From: Comamonadaceae bacterium
GTDB taxonomy: Bacteria > Pseudomonadota > Gammaproteobacteria > Burkholderiales > Burkholderiaceae_C
Direction of reading: 5' to 3'
DNA: 44,275 nt
NCBI GenBank assembly: GCA_947449895.1
Contig: CANFSO010000005.1
Span: forward strand, 1-44,275
Shown here: positions 16,593-25,423 of the stretch, piece by piece
Numbering within the stretch: position 1 is the stretch's first letter
Layout of the letters: every line of letters starts with the position of its first letter
Notes under the pieces: model-generated
The model's database searches: none
What the model was told of the DNA's origin: nothing
What the model saw: only the letters and a program-made list of their open reading frames with translations
Translations under genes and position numbers: made by a program

Positions 16593-17570
16593 TTAGATTT
16601 TTATGCCAGTTTCTCGGGCAACTTTGGCCCATTTGGCAGTTTCTTCAGACATGAATTTTTCAAACTCTGCGCGCGACATCGGCATAGGGTCAGCCCCTTC
16701 GTTGGCGAAGCGTTTCCTCATGTCTGGCTCGGCCAGCGAGGCATTCGCTTCGCGGTTGAATCGGTCGACCACATTCGATGGCGTGCCCGCTGGTGCTAAA
16801 AGACCCCACCAGTTGCTCACTTCGACATCGACGCCGGTTTCTTTGAGCGTCTGTACATCCGGAATCAAATCGACGCGACGGTGGCCGGCGACGCCGAGTA
16901 TTTTGATTTTTCCCGCACGTAAAAATGTTTGCATTTGGATCAGGCTGCCCAAAGACACATGAACGTGTCCGGCGGCTAAGTCGATCAACGCTGGCCCACC
17001 ACCTTTGTAGTGAACGACGGTTAAATCAGCACCTGTGCGCAGCTTGAACAACTCAATAGCAAAGTGCTGGAAGCTGGCCACGCCCGCCGAGCCGAAGAAG
17101 ACTTTGCCTGGATTTTTTTTGGAATAGTCAATCAACTCTTTGATGGAGTTCACGGGCAGGCTGGCCGCCACCACAATCACGCTGGGGCCCATACCGAGCA
17201 TGGCCACGGGTGTGAACGACTTCACCGGGTCGTAGCTCAGCTTCATGACAGAGGCGTTCATCGTGAAGGTCGATGAAATCAGGAGCAAGGTGTTGCCGTC
17301 CGGTTCTGCACGAGCGACCGTAGAAGAGCCGATTGCGCCGCCAGCGCCCGGCATGTTGTCCACAATCACCGAACGCTTTAAGCGGGTGCCGAGTTGCTGC
17401 GCCATGCTCCGCCCGACGATGTCATTGCTGCCGCCGGGTGCAAAGGGCACGATGATGCGTATCGGTTTGCTTTCTTGGGCCAACACCTGACGGGCAGGCA
17501 GACTCAAGCCCGTGGCCAGCACGGCACCGAGCGTCTTGTTGAACTGTCTGCGGTTGCTGTTGATATTCAT
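16593..17570 (-). CDS. Bug-family tripartite tricarboxylate transporter receptor
   Basis: This periplasmic solute receptor (325 residues) has a twin-arginine-like leader (NRRQFNKTLG followed by a hydrophobic core and VLAQ) and the Bug signatures IRIIVPFAPGGSNDIVGR and DNMPGAGGAIGS. Bug proteins bind carboxylated solutes between two lobes. The start at 17570 puts the leader at the N-terminus; an upstream extension of 21 residues is not signal-like. It lies between the amidohydrolase and dioxygenase genes. No TctA/TctB membrane genes are present in the window. Confidence 0.92.
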   Translation of the reverse strand: MNINSNRRQFNKTLGAVLATGLSLPARQVLAQESKPIRIIVPFAPGGSNDIVGRSMAQQLGTRLKRSVIVDNMPGAGGAIGSSTVARAEPDGNTLLLISSTFTMNASVMKLSYDPVKSFTPVAMLGMGPSVIVVAASLPVNSIKELIDYSKKNPGKVFFGSAGVASFQHFAIELFKLRTGADLTVVHYKGGGPALIDLAAGHVHVSLGSLIQMQTFLRAGKIKILGVAGHRRVDLIPDVQTLKETGVDVEVSNWWGLLAPAGTPSNVVDRFNREANASLAEPDMRKRFANEGADPMPMSRAEFEKFMSEETAKWAKVARETGIKI

Positions 17571-17589
17571 GAATCTGACTCCGGGCGCT

Positions 17590-18519
17590 TTATAGGGTTT
17601 TGAAGTCGTACAGCTTGGCCGGGTTGTCGACAAGAATCTTTTTCAGAATGGTGGGGTCGTTGACCCATTCAACCAGGCGGTTCAGAGCGCGGCCATCATC
17701 GATAGGATTGAAGGGTTCGACCACTTCTCGCTGACGCGACTGGCCCGGTGCAGCACCTGGGTGCGGCCAATCGCTACCCCACAGCATGCGGTCAGGATTA
17801 GCGGCTATCAAGGCTTGTGCCATGGCTGCGACATCTGCGCAATCGGGCGCGTTTGAAATACGATGCGGTGCCGAAAGCTTGACCCAAACTTGGCCTTGGC
17901 GAACTCGCTGAAGTAAGACTCCAAAGTGCGCTTGGTCTGGCCCGAGTGCCGCCTGCGCGCGACAAAAGTGATCTAGCACGACTGGCACAGAGAGCTGATC
18001 CAAGACCGACACAAGGGACGCGAACACCGTGAGGTTGGTGTAAACCTGTACGTGCCAGCCTAGGACTTTGACACGGTCATGTGCCCACAACAACTGGCGC
18101 GTGGCCAGAGTTGGGTCATGAATACCATCGGTTTCGAGATTAATGCGGACACCGCGCACGCCGGCGTCATGCATTGTTTGCAGCTGTGCGTCGCTGGTTT
18201 TTTCGTCGATCACCGCCACACCGCGACCGCGTTCACCCAAGGCCAGCAGTGCGTCTACCGTGCACCGGTTGTCGCTGCCGTAAGGGCTGGGGTGGACGAT
18301 GACCACTCGTTCGATGCCGAGTTGGTCGTGCAGGCGGAGCATGTCTTCGAGTCGGGCTTGATCTGGCGTGTACTGCCGGTCTGCTGCCAGCGGGTAGCGG
18401 TCGGTTGGCCCGAAAACGTGGGTGTGACAGTCGCAACTGCCTGCAGGCAAAGCCGTATGGGGCGGCTGATGAAGCACGCCGTGGATAGCGTTCAAAAGTG
18501 CGGGGTAAGTCTGTGGCAT
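17590..18519 (-). CDS. Amidohydrolase-2 family TIM-barrel hydrolase (lactonase-like)
   Basis: The 309-residue protein belongs to the amidohydrolase family that includes 2-pyrone-4,6-dicarboxylate lactonase and galactarolactone isomerase. It shows the H32-x-H34 metal motif (DCHTHVFGP), GVRGVRIN after strand four, LDHF with a strand-six histidine, and WGSDWPH with the catalytic aspartate. The likely chemistry is opening or isomerising a lactone, or hydrolysing a related cyclic acid. It lies between a Bug gene and a D-2-hydroxyacid dehydrogenase gene of the same operon. The exact substrate is unknown. Confidence 0.88.
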   Translation of the reverse strand: MPQTYPALLNAIHGVLHQPPHTALPAGSCDCHTHVFGPTDRYPLAADRQYTPDQARLEDMLRLHDQLGIERVVIVHPSPYGSDNRCTVDALLALGERGRGVAVIDEKTSDAQLQTMHDAGVRGVRINLETDGIHDPTLATRQLLWAHDRVKVLGWHVQVYTNLTVFASLVSVLDQLSVPVVLDHFCRAQAALGPDQAHFGVLLQRVRQGQVWVKLSAPHRISNAPDCADVAAMAQALIAANPDRMLWGSDWPHPGAAPGQSRQREVVEPFNPIDDGRALNRLVEWVNDPTILKKILVDNPAKLYDFKTL

Positions 18520-18573
18520 AGCGGCTTATGTTTTTCTGAAAAGAGTGCAGGGTGTTGAGGCTGGGCGTGCCGA

Positions 18574-19548
18574 TCAGTTAACGCAGTTCGCCGGCGGACT
18601 TCCTTGCAGCACGTCAATGACTTGTTGTGCCACTTGCAAGGCGCTTCTAGCCTGAGTTTCGTGCGTACCGCCAGCAGCATGCGGAGTCGCCACCAAATTT
18701 TCCAGCTGCAACAGCGGGTAGTCGGGCGGCGGTGGTTCGATCTCAAAAACATCCAGACCTGCACCAAACAGATGGCCGGCAGACATTGACTCAAAAAGCG
18801 CTTTCTCGTCAATGATCCCGCCGCGCGAGACATTGATCAGGATGGCATTTTTTTTCATCAGTGCTAATTCAGGCCGGCCAATCATGTGATGGCTTTCGGC
18901 GCTCAGCGGCAGGTGCAAGGTCAACACATCAACCTGCGGCAGCATGTCGTGCAGCGAGGCGACGCGGGTGTGCGGCAGATCACTCCAGTGGTCTGCCGGG
19001 CTGCGTGGTGCGTAGGTCAGTAACTTGGCGTCAAAAGCGCCCAGCCATTTGCGGGCGACAGATTTTCCGATGTTGCCCATGCCGACGATACCGACGGTTT
19101 TGCCTTGCAGCTCTATGCCCAGATGCTGCGGCCTGATGATCTCGGCTCCCGCGCGCAGCATCCTGTCAAACCGTGACACGCGTCGCGCCACGCTGAGTGC
19201 CAGCGCAAACGCCATCTCGGACACGGCTTCGCTGTTCACGCCGGGTGTTCTGCACACCGGAATACCGTGCGTTCGGGCCGCTTCGATGGCGATCGTGTCA
19301 TAGCCGACCCCCTGTTTGCAGATCACCTTGACGTGTTTTGCGCGGGCGAGTTGCTCGGGCGTGATCGGCATCATGCGGACCATCACGCCATCGGCGTCTT
19401 CCGGCCAGTTTTGGATCGCTGGGTCGGGCCAGCAGACCACATCGGCATGTTGCCGGGCCAGCGCAATGCCGGCCTCATGGAAGGCGTCTAGGATGTAAAT
19501 TTTGGGGCGAGGTGAAGCGCTAGGCGGGGTGCTGAAGGCTTCGATCAT
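18574..19548 (-). CDS. D-isomer-specific 2-hydroxyacid dehydrogenase
   Basis: This 324-residue NAD-dependent dehydrogenase is of the phosphoglycerate dehydrogenase-like fold. It has the dinucleotide motif GMGNIG (156-161) and the catalytic trio R242 (NVSRGG), E271 (DVFEIEPP) and H290 (ATPHAAG). It would interconvert a 2-hydroxyacid and a 2-oxoacid in the cytosol. Its start overlaps the preceding Bug gene's stop by four bases (ATGA), showing tight coupling. Context suggests a role in breakdown of the imported acid rather than serine synthesis, but specificity cannot be read from sequence. Confidence 0.9.
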   Translation of the reverse strand: MIEAFSTPPSASPRPKIYILDAFHEAGIALARQHADVVCWPDPAIQNWPEDADGVMVRMMPITPEQLARAKHVKVICKQGVGYDTIAIEAARTHGIPVCRTPGVNSEAVSEMAFALALSVARRVSRFDRMLRAGAEIIRPQHLGIELQGKTVGIVGMGNIGKSVARKWLGAFDAKLLTYAPRSPADHWSDLPHTRVASLHDMLPQVDVLTLHLPLSAESHHMIGRPELALMKKNAILINVSRGGIIDEKALFESMSAGHLFGAGLDVFEIEPPPPDYPLLQLENLVATPHAAGGTHETQARSALQVAQQVIDVLQGSPPANCVN

Positions 19549-20552
19549 TGCTTGGCAATCTTGGCTTTTTCGATCACGTCACGCCACCAGGCGATGTCTT
19601 TTTTCAGCAGCGCCGTCATTTGCTCCGGGGTGTTGCCTCGGGCGATCACACCGAGGTCGAGAAACTTCTGACGGATATCGGGTTGCACGACGGCTGCATT
19701 GATTTCGGCGTTGAGTTTGTTGATCACATCGCGCGGCGTGCGGGCTGGCACGGCAATTCCGTTCCACCCGACGATCTCATAGTTGGGCAGGCCACTTTCG
19801 GCAATCGTTGGCACATTCGGCAGGCTCGGAAAACGCTGGGTTTCTGTCACACCCAACACGCGCATCGTGCCGGCTTTGACGTGCGGAATAACCGGTGCGA
19901 TGGTTTCAAAAATCGCTTGCACGTCACCGGTGCGTAGCGCACGAACGACGTCGGCTGAAGTTTTGTAAGGCACGATGGTGGCATCAATGCCCGCCATCGA
20001 CCGAAAGACTTCTGCAGCCAAATACTGCGCGCTGCCCACCGAAATAGTGCCAATGAAAATTTGGCCAGGGTTAGCCTTGGCTTGGGCAATTAACCCGCGT
20101 GTGTCAAGGATGTTCGACTTGCTGTCGACTGCCAAAGCAAAGCCGAAGGTGCCAATGAGCGAGACCATTTCGAAGTCTTTGAGCGGGTCAAAAGGCAGCG
20201 ACTTGAAAAGCGATGGCGTCATGGCGAAATTGCCTGCCGCGATGAAATTCAAGGTGTAGCCATCGGGTGTGGACTGCTGCGCTACTTGCGATGCCACAAT
20301 GCCGCCCGCGCTGGGCCGGTTGTCGATGACAAACGGCTGACCCGTTTTTTCAATGAGTTTTTGCGCGACCAGACGCACTGTCAAGTCGCCGGTGCCACCA
20401 GGGCCATAGCCGACCATGACCTTGACGGGCCGGTTGGGATATGTTTCGGCCGCGCTTTGGGCATGGCTCCAACTGTGTGCCATCAAACCCAGCGCGAGCG
20501 TCGCGACGCATGTCCACGCTTTTAGGTTTGTCTCGTTGATTATTTTTTTCAT
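19545..20552 (-). CDS. Bug-family tripartite tricarboxylate transporter receptor
   Basis: This 335-residue periplasmic receptor has a Sec-type leader (hydrophobic core about residues 14-27, ending SHAQSAAE) and the Bug stretches YPNRPVKVMVGYGPGG and DNRPSAGGIVA. The pocket signature VPYKTSADVVRAL is present. It is the second gene of the minus-strand operon, directly after the aldolase-family gene, and overlaps the dehydrogenase gene by four bases. It would capture a carboxylate for an importer encoded elsewhere. Confidence 0.92.
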   Translation of the reverse strand: MKKIINETNLKAWTCVATLALGLMAHSWSHAQSAAETYPNRPVKVMVGYGPGGTGDLTVRLVAQKLIEKTGQPFVIDNRPSAGGIVASQVAQQSTPDGYTLNFIAAGNFAMTPSLFKSLPFDPLKDFEMVSLIGTFGFALAVDSKSNILDTRGLIAQAKANPGQIFIGTISVGSAQYLAAEVFRSMAGIDATIVPYKTSADVVRALRTGDVQAIFETIAPVIPHVKAGTMRVLGVTETQRFPSLPNVPTIAESGLPNYEIVGWNGIAVPARTPRDVINKLNAEINAAVVQPDIRQKFLDLGVIARGNTPEQMTALLKKDIAWWRDVIEKAKIAKQ

Positions 20553-20600
20553 GAAGTTCAGGTCTCAGGCCAAGGATCACGTGGCGACAACAGTCAGGTG

Positions 20601-21392
20601 TCAAACATCGAAGGATGGGAAGCCGGACGAACCGGCCTCTGCCCGCAGCAGGCGGATCATCGCGTGCCATTCGAGCTCGCCATATGGACGGCGCGTTCCG
20701 GGTTGGTAAAGGTGCGCCGTGTGCTGCAACACTTCTTCAGTTGGAAGGGTCAGGCCGGTGCCGGCAGCCATGGCATCAACCTGAGCACGGCAAGACATTT
20801 CAAGCTGGTAAATCGTGTTGAAAGCCTGCGCCACGGTGGGGCCGCAGGTCAATAAACCGTGGTTTCGCAAGATCATGGCTGTGTGTGGCCCAAGGTCTTT
20901 CACCAGTCGCACGCGCTCCTCAAGGTTGATCGCGGGACCTTCAAAGTCGTGATACCCCAAGTGATTGTGAAAACGAATCGAAGTCTGTGTCATCGGCAAC
21001 AGCCCGCACGCCATGCTGGCCACCGCCATACCGGCCCGGCTGTGGGTGTGAATCACACAGTGCACATCAGGTCGCGCCTCATGAATAGCGCCGTGAATCA
21101 CGTAGCCCGATTTGTTGATGCCGTAGTCGGTGTCGGGCTTGGACAAAATGTTGCCCGCCAAGTCGATTTTGGCCAGGCTCGATGCTGTGATTTCTTTGTA
21201 AAGCAGACCGTACAAATTGATCAACAAATGATCGGTGCCAGGTATGCTGGCCGTGATGTGGTTGTAGATCAGGTCGGTCATGCCGAACTTGTCGACCAGT
21301 CGGTAGCAGGCCGCCAACTCGACCCGTGTAGCCCATTCTTCAGGGCTGACGTCGTCGCGAACACACTTGAAATCGGTGGCGTAATTGGGCAT
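20601..21392 (-). CDS. Class II aldolase/adducin family protein
   Basis: The 263-residue cytosolic protein has the zinc ligands H115 and H117 (CVIHTHSRAG) and H178 (LRNHGLLT) of the fuculose-phosphate aldolase/adducin fold. Substrate cleavage by retro-aldol or decarboxylation chemistry is typical. It is the first gene of the minus-strand operon. Its 186-base upstream region, before the LysR gene's stop, contains the palindrome TTTTTCGAAAAA (21466-21477), and this is where I would place the operon promoter. The substrate is unknown. Confidence 0.88.
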   Translation of the reverse strand: MPNYATDFKCVRDDVSPEEWATRVELAACYRLVDKFGMTDLIYNHITASIPGTDHLLINLYGLLYKEITASSLAKIDLAGNILSKPDTDYGINKSGYVIHGAIHEARPDVHCVIHTHSRAGMAVASMACGLLPMTQTSIRFHNHLGYHDFEGPAINLEERVRLVKDLGPHTAMILRNHGLLTCGPTVAQAFNTIYQLEMSCRAQVDAMAAGTGLTLPTEEVLQHTAHLYQPGTRRPYGELEWHAMIRLLRAEAGSSGFPSFDV

Positions 21393-21578
21393 GTGAGGGC
21401 TCTAAAAATGTGGGCCGTGGTGACGGCGGCCAGCGATTGAAATCGCCAGGTTGAAAGGTTTCTAATTTTTCGAAAAACCCGCGGATCTTACGGCGAAATG
21501 GATCAGCAGCCAATGCGGCTTACGCTTGTTGACATTCAAAAAATAACAGCAAACGTATTTTCCAGTTCACGATCAGTG

Positions 21579-22466
21579 TCACTTCATGGCCTGAATCAGC
21601 AGGTCATAAAAGTAGCGTGCGGCCGCTGTCAATTCACGGCCTCTGCGCTTGATCAGTCCTAGCGTGCGGGCCACATCTGGCTCGTGTAGCGGAATGCTGA
21701 CCAAGGTCGGATGTCCCTGCCTTGGCATCGCTAAGCGTGGCACCACGCCAACCCCCAAACCAGCCTCGATCAGGCTGACCATGGCGGGCACGTGGTGAAC
21801 TTCGCAGAACCAGCGCGGATGCGACTTGCTCTGGGCTAGCGCCAAGTCAATCAGCAGCCGGTTGCCGCTGCCTTGCGCCAGCGTGATGTAGCTGTGCTCA
21901 CCCAGTTCGTCCCAGCGTATTTTTTTCCTTTTGGCCAGCGGATGGTCTTTGGTGCAAGCGACCACAAACGGGTCTTGCAGCACCGGCTCGAACTCAATGT
22001 CGGCTTCTTGCGCACCGATGTAGGTGAGCCCGAAATCGGCTTCGCCGCGAACCACGTTGAGAAGAATATCGAAAGACGATTCGTCGATCACGCGGATTCG
22101 GATGCCGGGGTATTTGCGGTGATAAGCGCGCATCACGTCTGGTAAAAAATACGCCACTGCCGAGGGCACGCAGGCGATGGTGACTTCACCAGAGATGCGT
22201 TCGGCGACGTCACTGATGCCAAGCAGGGCGCTGTCAAGCTCGTTTAGAACGCTGCGCGCTTTGGGTACAAAACTGCGCCCGACCGTGGTCAATTCGACTT
22301 TCCGTGTGGTCCGTTCAAAGAGCAACACGCCAAGGGCTGTTTCGAGTTTGTCGATGCGCCGTGACAACGCCGATTGCGACAAATGAATGGCGGCGGAGGC
22401 GGCCTTGAAGCTGCCCAGATCGGCCACAGCGAGGAAAGCCCGGAGGTCTGCTAAGTCAAAATTCAT
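21579..22466 (-). CDS. LysR-family transcriptional regulator
   Basis: This 295-residue regulator has an N-terminal winged helix (SFKAASAAIHLSQSALSRRI) and a C-terminal two-lobe effector domain. The start at 22466 gives the canonical MNFDLADLRAFLAVAD; further upstream in-frame sequence is antisense to the divergent gene. It sits between the two wings of the hydroxy-acid island, 88 bases from the Ldh2-type gene it diverges from. I infer that it controls that promoter, and perhaps the minus-strand operon, in response to the imported acid. Confidence 0.92.
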   Translation of the reverse strand: MNFDLADLRAFLAVADLGSFKAASAAIHLSQSALSRRIDKLETALGVLLFERTTRKVELTTVGRSFVPKARSVLNELDSALLGISDVAERISGEVTIACVPSAVAYFLPDVMRAYHRKYPGIRIRVIDESSFDILLNVVRGEADFGLTYIGAQEADIEFEPVLQDPFVVACTKDHPLAKRKKIRWDELGEHSYITLAQGSGNRLLIDLALAQSKSHPRWFCEVHHVPAMVSLIEAGLGVGVVPRLAMPRQGHPTLVSIPLHEPDVARTLGLIKRRGRELTAAARYFYDLLIQAMK

Positions 22467-22485
22467 GCGTTTACAACAACAATAG

Positions 22486-22529
22486 ATGGAATATTTGCAC
22501 TTTACACGCACGAGCTGGCTTTCCATAAT
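22486..22529 (+). promoter_or_regulatory. Sigma-70 promoter and dyad upstream of the Ldh2-type gene
   Basis: TTTACA (22501-22506) and CATAAT (22524-22529) are separated by 17 bases and each match the consensus in five of six positions. An inverted pair ATGGAA (22486-22491) and TTCCAT (22521-22526) brackets the promoter and could be an operator for the divergent LysR protein. The start codon at 22554 follows about 18 bases after the expected transcription start. Confidence 0.6.
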
Positions 22530-22553
22530 CTCGGTTTTAAAGAAAGAACTGCT

Positions 22554-23606
22554 GTGAACGCTCGCGCCAATGACCCGATCCGGGTACCTGAATCTGAACT
22601 CACCCAACTCGGCGTCAAAGCCTTTCAGGGGCTGGGCTTGTCGCTGGCAGATGCCCAAGACGTTTGCCGCATTTTGGTCATGGCCGACTTGTTTGGCTTG
22701 TCGACTCACGGTCTGAGCCGGGTCGAGTCCTATGGCGAGCGCTTATTGATCAAAGGCATCAACCCCGACGCCAAGGTCAAGGTTGAGCGCTTGGCGCCTG
22801 CCATGATCAGGGTCGATGGTGACAACGGCGTTGGCCCCTTGGTCGGCCTGCGAGCTCTGGAAGCGGCCATGGAAGTCGCCGGCGAATGCGGCATCGGCAT
22901 CGCTTTTGCGCGCGGCAGCAATCACTTTGGACCGATCTCTCCGTATTCGTTGATGGCGGCCGAGGCGGGTTTTGCATCCATCATTGGCAGCAATGCGACC
23001 ACCACCATTGCACCTTGGGGCGGCACCGATGCACGTCTGGGCAACAGCCCCTTGGGTTTTGGCGTGCCCAACCCCGGCGGCGCCCCCTTCTTGTTGGACA
23101 TGGCCATGAGCGTAGTGGCCCGCGCCAAGATTCGCAATGCGTTCAAGCGCGGCGAGAGCATCCCTGCAACTTGGGCGACTGACAAGCAAGGTTTGCCGAC
23201 CAGCGACCCGGCGCAAGCACTCGACGGATTCTTGTTGCCGATTGGCGGCCACAAGGGCTACGGTTTGGCGCTGCTGGTCGATCTGTTCGCAGGTTTGCTG
23301 TCGAACGCCGCTTACCTCACGCACGTTAAGTCGTGGGTCGATGCGCCTGACGAGCCGCAGAACCTCGGTCACTTTTTCATCCTCATCAACACCCGCTTGC
23401 TCGGTTCGTACGCTTGGCTCACAGAGCGCATGAACGACTTCGCGGCCATCCTGCACGAGAGCCCGGCCGCTGAAGACGGCAAACCGGTGCTGGTGCCTGG
23501 CGAGATCGAGCTGGCCAAGATGAAAGACCAGCGTGAGAACGGCATCCACATGCCCGCTGACGTGATGGCCTTGCTGCACAAACATGCGGCCAACGCCCCA
23601 GCTTAA
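22554..23606 (+). CDS. Ldh2/malate-ureidoglycolate-type dehydrogenase
   Basis: This 350-residue protein of the type 2 malate/L-lactate dehydrogenase family oxidises a 2-hydroxyacid with NAD(P) in the cytosol. Family hallmarks are the catalytic-region histidines in LSTHGLSRVE and GSNHFG, the GNSPLGFGVPN stretch, and LPIGGHKGYGLALLVD. The start is GTG at 22554. It is the first gene of the plus-strand wing, followed at 27 bases by a Bug gene. Malate, lactate, ureidoglycolate and 2,3-diketogulonate relatives all occur in the family, so the substrate is open. Confidence 0.9.
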   Translation: MNARANDPIRVPESELTQLGVKAFQGLGLSLADAQDVCRILVMADLFGLSTHGLSRVESYGERLLIKGINPDAKVKVERLAPAMIRVDGDNGVGPLVGLRALEAAMEVAGECGIGIAFARGSNHFGPISPYSLMAAEAGFASIIGSNATTTIAPWGGTDARLGNSPLGFGVPNPGGAPFLLDMAMSVVARAKIRNAFKRGESIPATWATDKQGLPTSDPAQALDGFLLPIGGHKGYGLALLVDLFAGLLSNAAYLTHVKSWVDAPDEPQNLGHFFILINTRLLGSYAWLTERMNDFAAILHESPAAEDGKPVLVPGEIELAKMKDQRENGIHMPADVMALLHKHAANAPA

Positions 23607-23633
23607 GTGATGAAATAAAAAAGGAGACATTTC

Positions 23634-24623
23634 ATGCACCCTAGCTCATCCAAAACAACAAAATCATTGCTGCTTGCCGCCTTGGCCGCGCTGACAGCTT
23701 TGGGTCAGGCCCACGCGCAGACCTACCCGAACAAACCGATTCGCATGGTGGTGCCGTATGCGGCGGGCGGCAATGCCGACATCACGGCTCGCTTGATCGC
23801 CAAAAAAATGTCTGACAGCATGGGCGTGCCTATTTTGGTGGACAACAAGGGCGGCGCCAACGGCATGATCGGCACCGACATCGTGGCCAAGGCACCCGCC
23901 GACGGTTATACCTTGCTGATGGATGCCAGCGGGCCACTCGTCATCAACCCTGGGCTGTACGCCAAGGTGCCTTACGACACCTTGAAAGACTTCATCCCGA
24001 TCAGCCAGATCCTGACCTACCAGTACGTGCTGGTGGTGCCCACCAACTCGCCGATTGCGAGCCTGCCAGCGCTTGTGGCCAAGGCCAAAGCTGAGCCCGG
24101 CGCGCTGAGTTATGGCTCTACCGGTATTGGTGGCGGCGGCCATCTGGCCGGCGAGCTGCTGTCGTTGATGACTGGCACCACGCTGACGCACGTGCCCTAC
24201 AAAGGCAGCGCACCGGCGCTGGCTGATTTGCTCGGTGGCCATTTGACCTTCACCTACGACACGGTGATCACGTCCGTACCGCAAATTGAGGCCAAACAAC
24301 TGCGGGCTTTTGCTGTGTCGGGTCCAACCCGCGCCAAGTCCTTACCGCAAGTGCCGACGATGCAAGAGCTCGGCTACAAGGGTTTTGACATCACCCAGTT
24401 CGTCGGCCTGCTGGCGCCAGCCAAGACCGATCCGGCGATCATCAGCCGTTTGCATCAAGAAGCCGTCAAGGCCGTCAAGTCGGCCGACATCATTCAGCGC
24501 CTCGGCGTCGAGGGGGGCAATGAACTGGTAGGCAGTTCCCCGGCCGAGTTTTTAGCGCAAATTCAACGCGATTTGGTGCTTTACGGAAAACTCGTCAAAG
24601 ACGCCAACATCAAGCCGCAATAA
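23634..24623 (+). CDS. Bug-family tripartite tricarboxylate transporter receptor
   Basis: The 329-residue receptor has a Sec leader (LLAALAALTALGQAHAQ) and the Bug signatures YPNKPIRMVVPYAAGG, DNKGGANGMIG and THVPYKGSAPALADLLGG. An AAGGAGA ribosome site precedes the ATG. It lies between the Ldh2-type dehydrogenase and MBL hydrolase genes. It would bind a carboxylate in the periplasm; no membrane subunits are encoded nearby. Confidence 0.93.
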   Translation: MHPSSSKTTKSLLLAALAALTALGQAHAQTYPNKPIRMVVPYAAGGNADITARLIAKKMSDSMGVPILVDNKGGANGMIGTDIVAKAPADGYTLLMDASGPLVINPGLYAKVPYDTLKDFIPISQILTYQYVLVVPTNSPIASLPALVAKAKAEPGALSYGSTGIGGGGHLAGELLSLMTGTTLTHVPYKGSAPALADLLGGHLTFTYDTVITSVPQIEAKQLRAFAVSGPTRAKSLPQVPTMQELGYKGFDITQFVGLLAPAKTDPAIISRLHQEAVKAVKSADIIQRLGVEGGNELVGSSPAEFLAQIQRDLVLYGKLVKDANIKPQ

Positions 24624-24637
24624 AACCGTCACTACGC

Positions 24638-25423
24638 ATGTACCAACTCGATCTGCTGATTCAAGGCTTCCCGGGGCGCGCTGTTTGTCACGGTGGTCTC
24701 GGCTGGAGCACCGTCTCGCTGCTGCGCGGCCAAGACCGTGTGGCACTGGTGGATGTCGGCGCTTTTGGTGTTCGACGCGAACTGTCGCAGCAATTGCAAG
24801 CCCAAGGCGTCAAGCCGGAAGACGTGACCGACGTGATCCTCACGCACGCGCATTACGACCACGCGGTCAACTTCACTTTGTTTCCGAACGCGACTGTCTG
24901 GATTGGTGACGAGGAACTCACTTGGGCTGCGAGTCAGCCGCCCGGCTTCAACCCCTTGCCCGAGCTGTATGTGCGTGAACTGCTGACGCGCGAGCACGTG
25001 CGCCGCATGCTGCCGGGCGACGAACCCTTGCCCGGTTTGAAAGCCGTGGCGGCGCCGGGTCACACACCAGGCCATCTGATTTTTGTGCTGACCGCCAACA
25101 CGCCGCCCGTGATCTTCACTGGCGACTCGGCCAAGAACCGGGCTGAGTTGTTGTCCGGCGAAGTCGACGCCACCGCAGACGCCCAGCAAAGCCGTGAGAC
25201 CTTGGCGATGATCTGGGCGCACTGGCGGGCTGTGCCCGGCACCGTGCTCATCCCCGGTCACGACCTCAGCATGCGGCTAGGTGCCGACGGTCAACCCGAC
25301 TACATTGGTGAACGCAAGGCGGCGATTGCGGCCTGGTTTTCTGAATCCATCCACACCATGACGACCATCAACCTGTGCTGCGATGCAGGCTTTGGTGTCA
25401 ACTACAGAAACGACGAATCATGA
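24638..25423 (+). CDS. MBL-fold metallo-hydrolase
   Basis: This 261-residue metallo-beta-lactamase-fold enzyme has the two-metal motif H70-x-H72-x-D74-H75 (LTHAHYDH), H142 in PGHTPGH, D163 in FTGDS, and a late PGHD histidine. It has no signal peptide, so it acts in the cytosol. Relatives include lactonases and thioesterases; a lactone or thioester step in breakdown of the imported acid is plausible. Its stop overlaps the next start as ATGA. Confidence 0.9.
   Translation: MYQLDLLIQGFPGRAVCHGGLGWSTVSLLRGQDRVALVDVGAFGVRRELSQQLQAQGVKPEDVTDVILTHAHYDHAVNFTLFPNATVWIGDEELTWAASQPPGFNPLPELYVRELLTREHVRRMLPGDEPLPGLKAVAAPGHTPGHLIFVLTANTPPVIFTGDSAKNRAELLSGEVDATADAQQSRETLAMIWAHWRAVPGTVLIPGHDLSMRLGADGQPDYIGERKAAIAAWFSESIHTMTTINLCCDAGFGVNYRNDES

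Noticed and set aside
22743-23639. 298-codon frame antisense to the Ldh2-type dehydrogenase gene
   Set aside because: It is a compositional shadow of a well-supported gene and is low in recognisable protein features.
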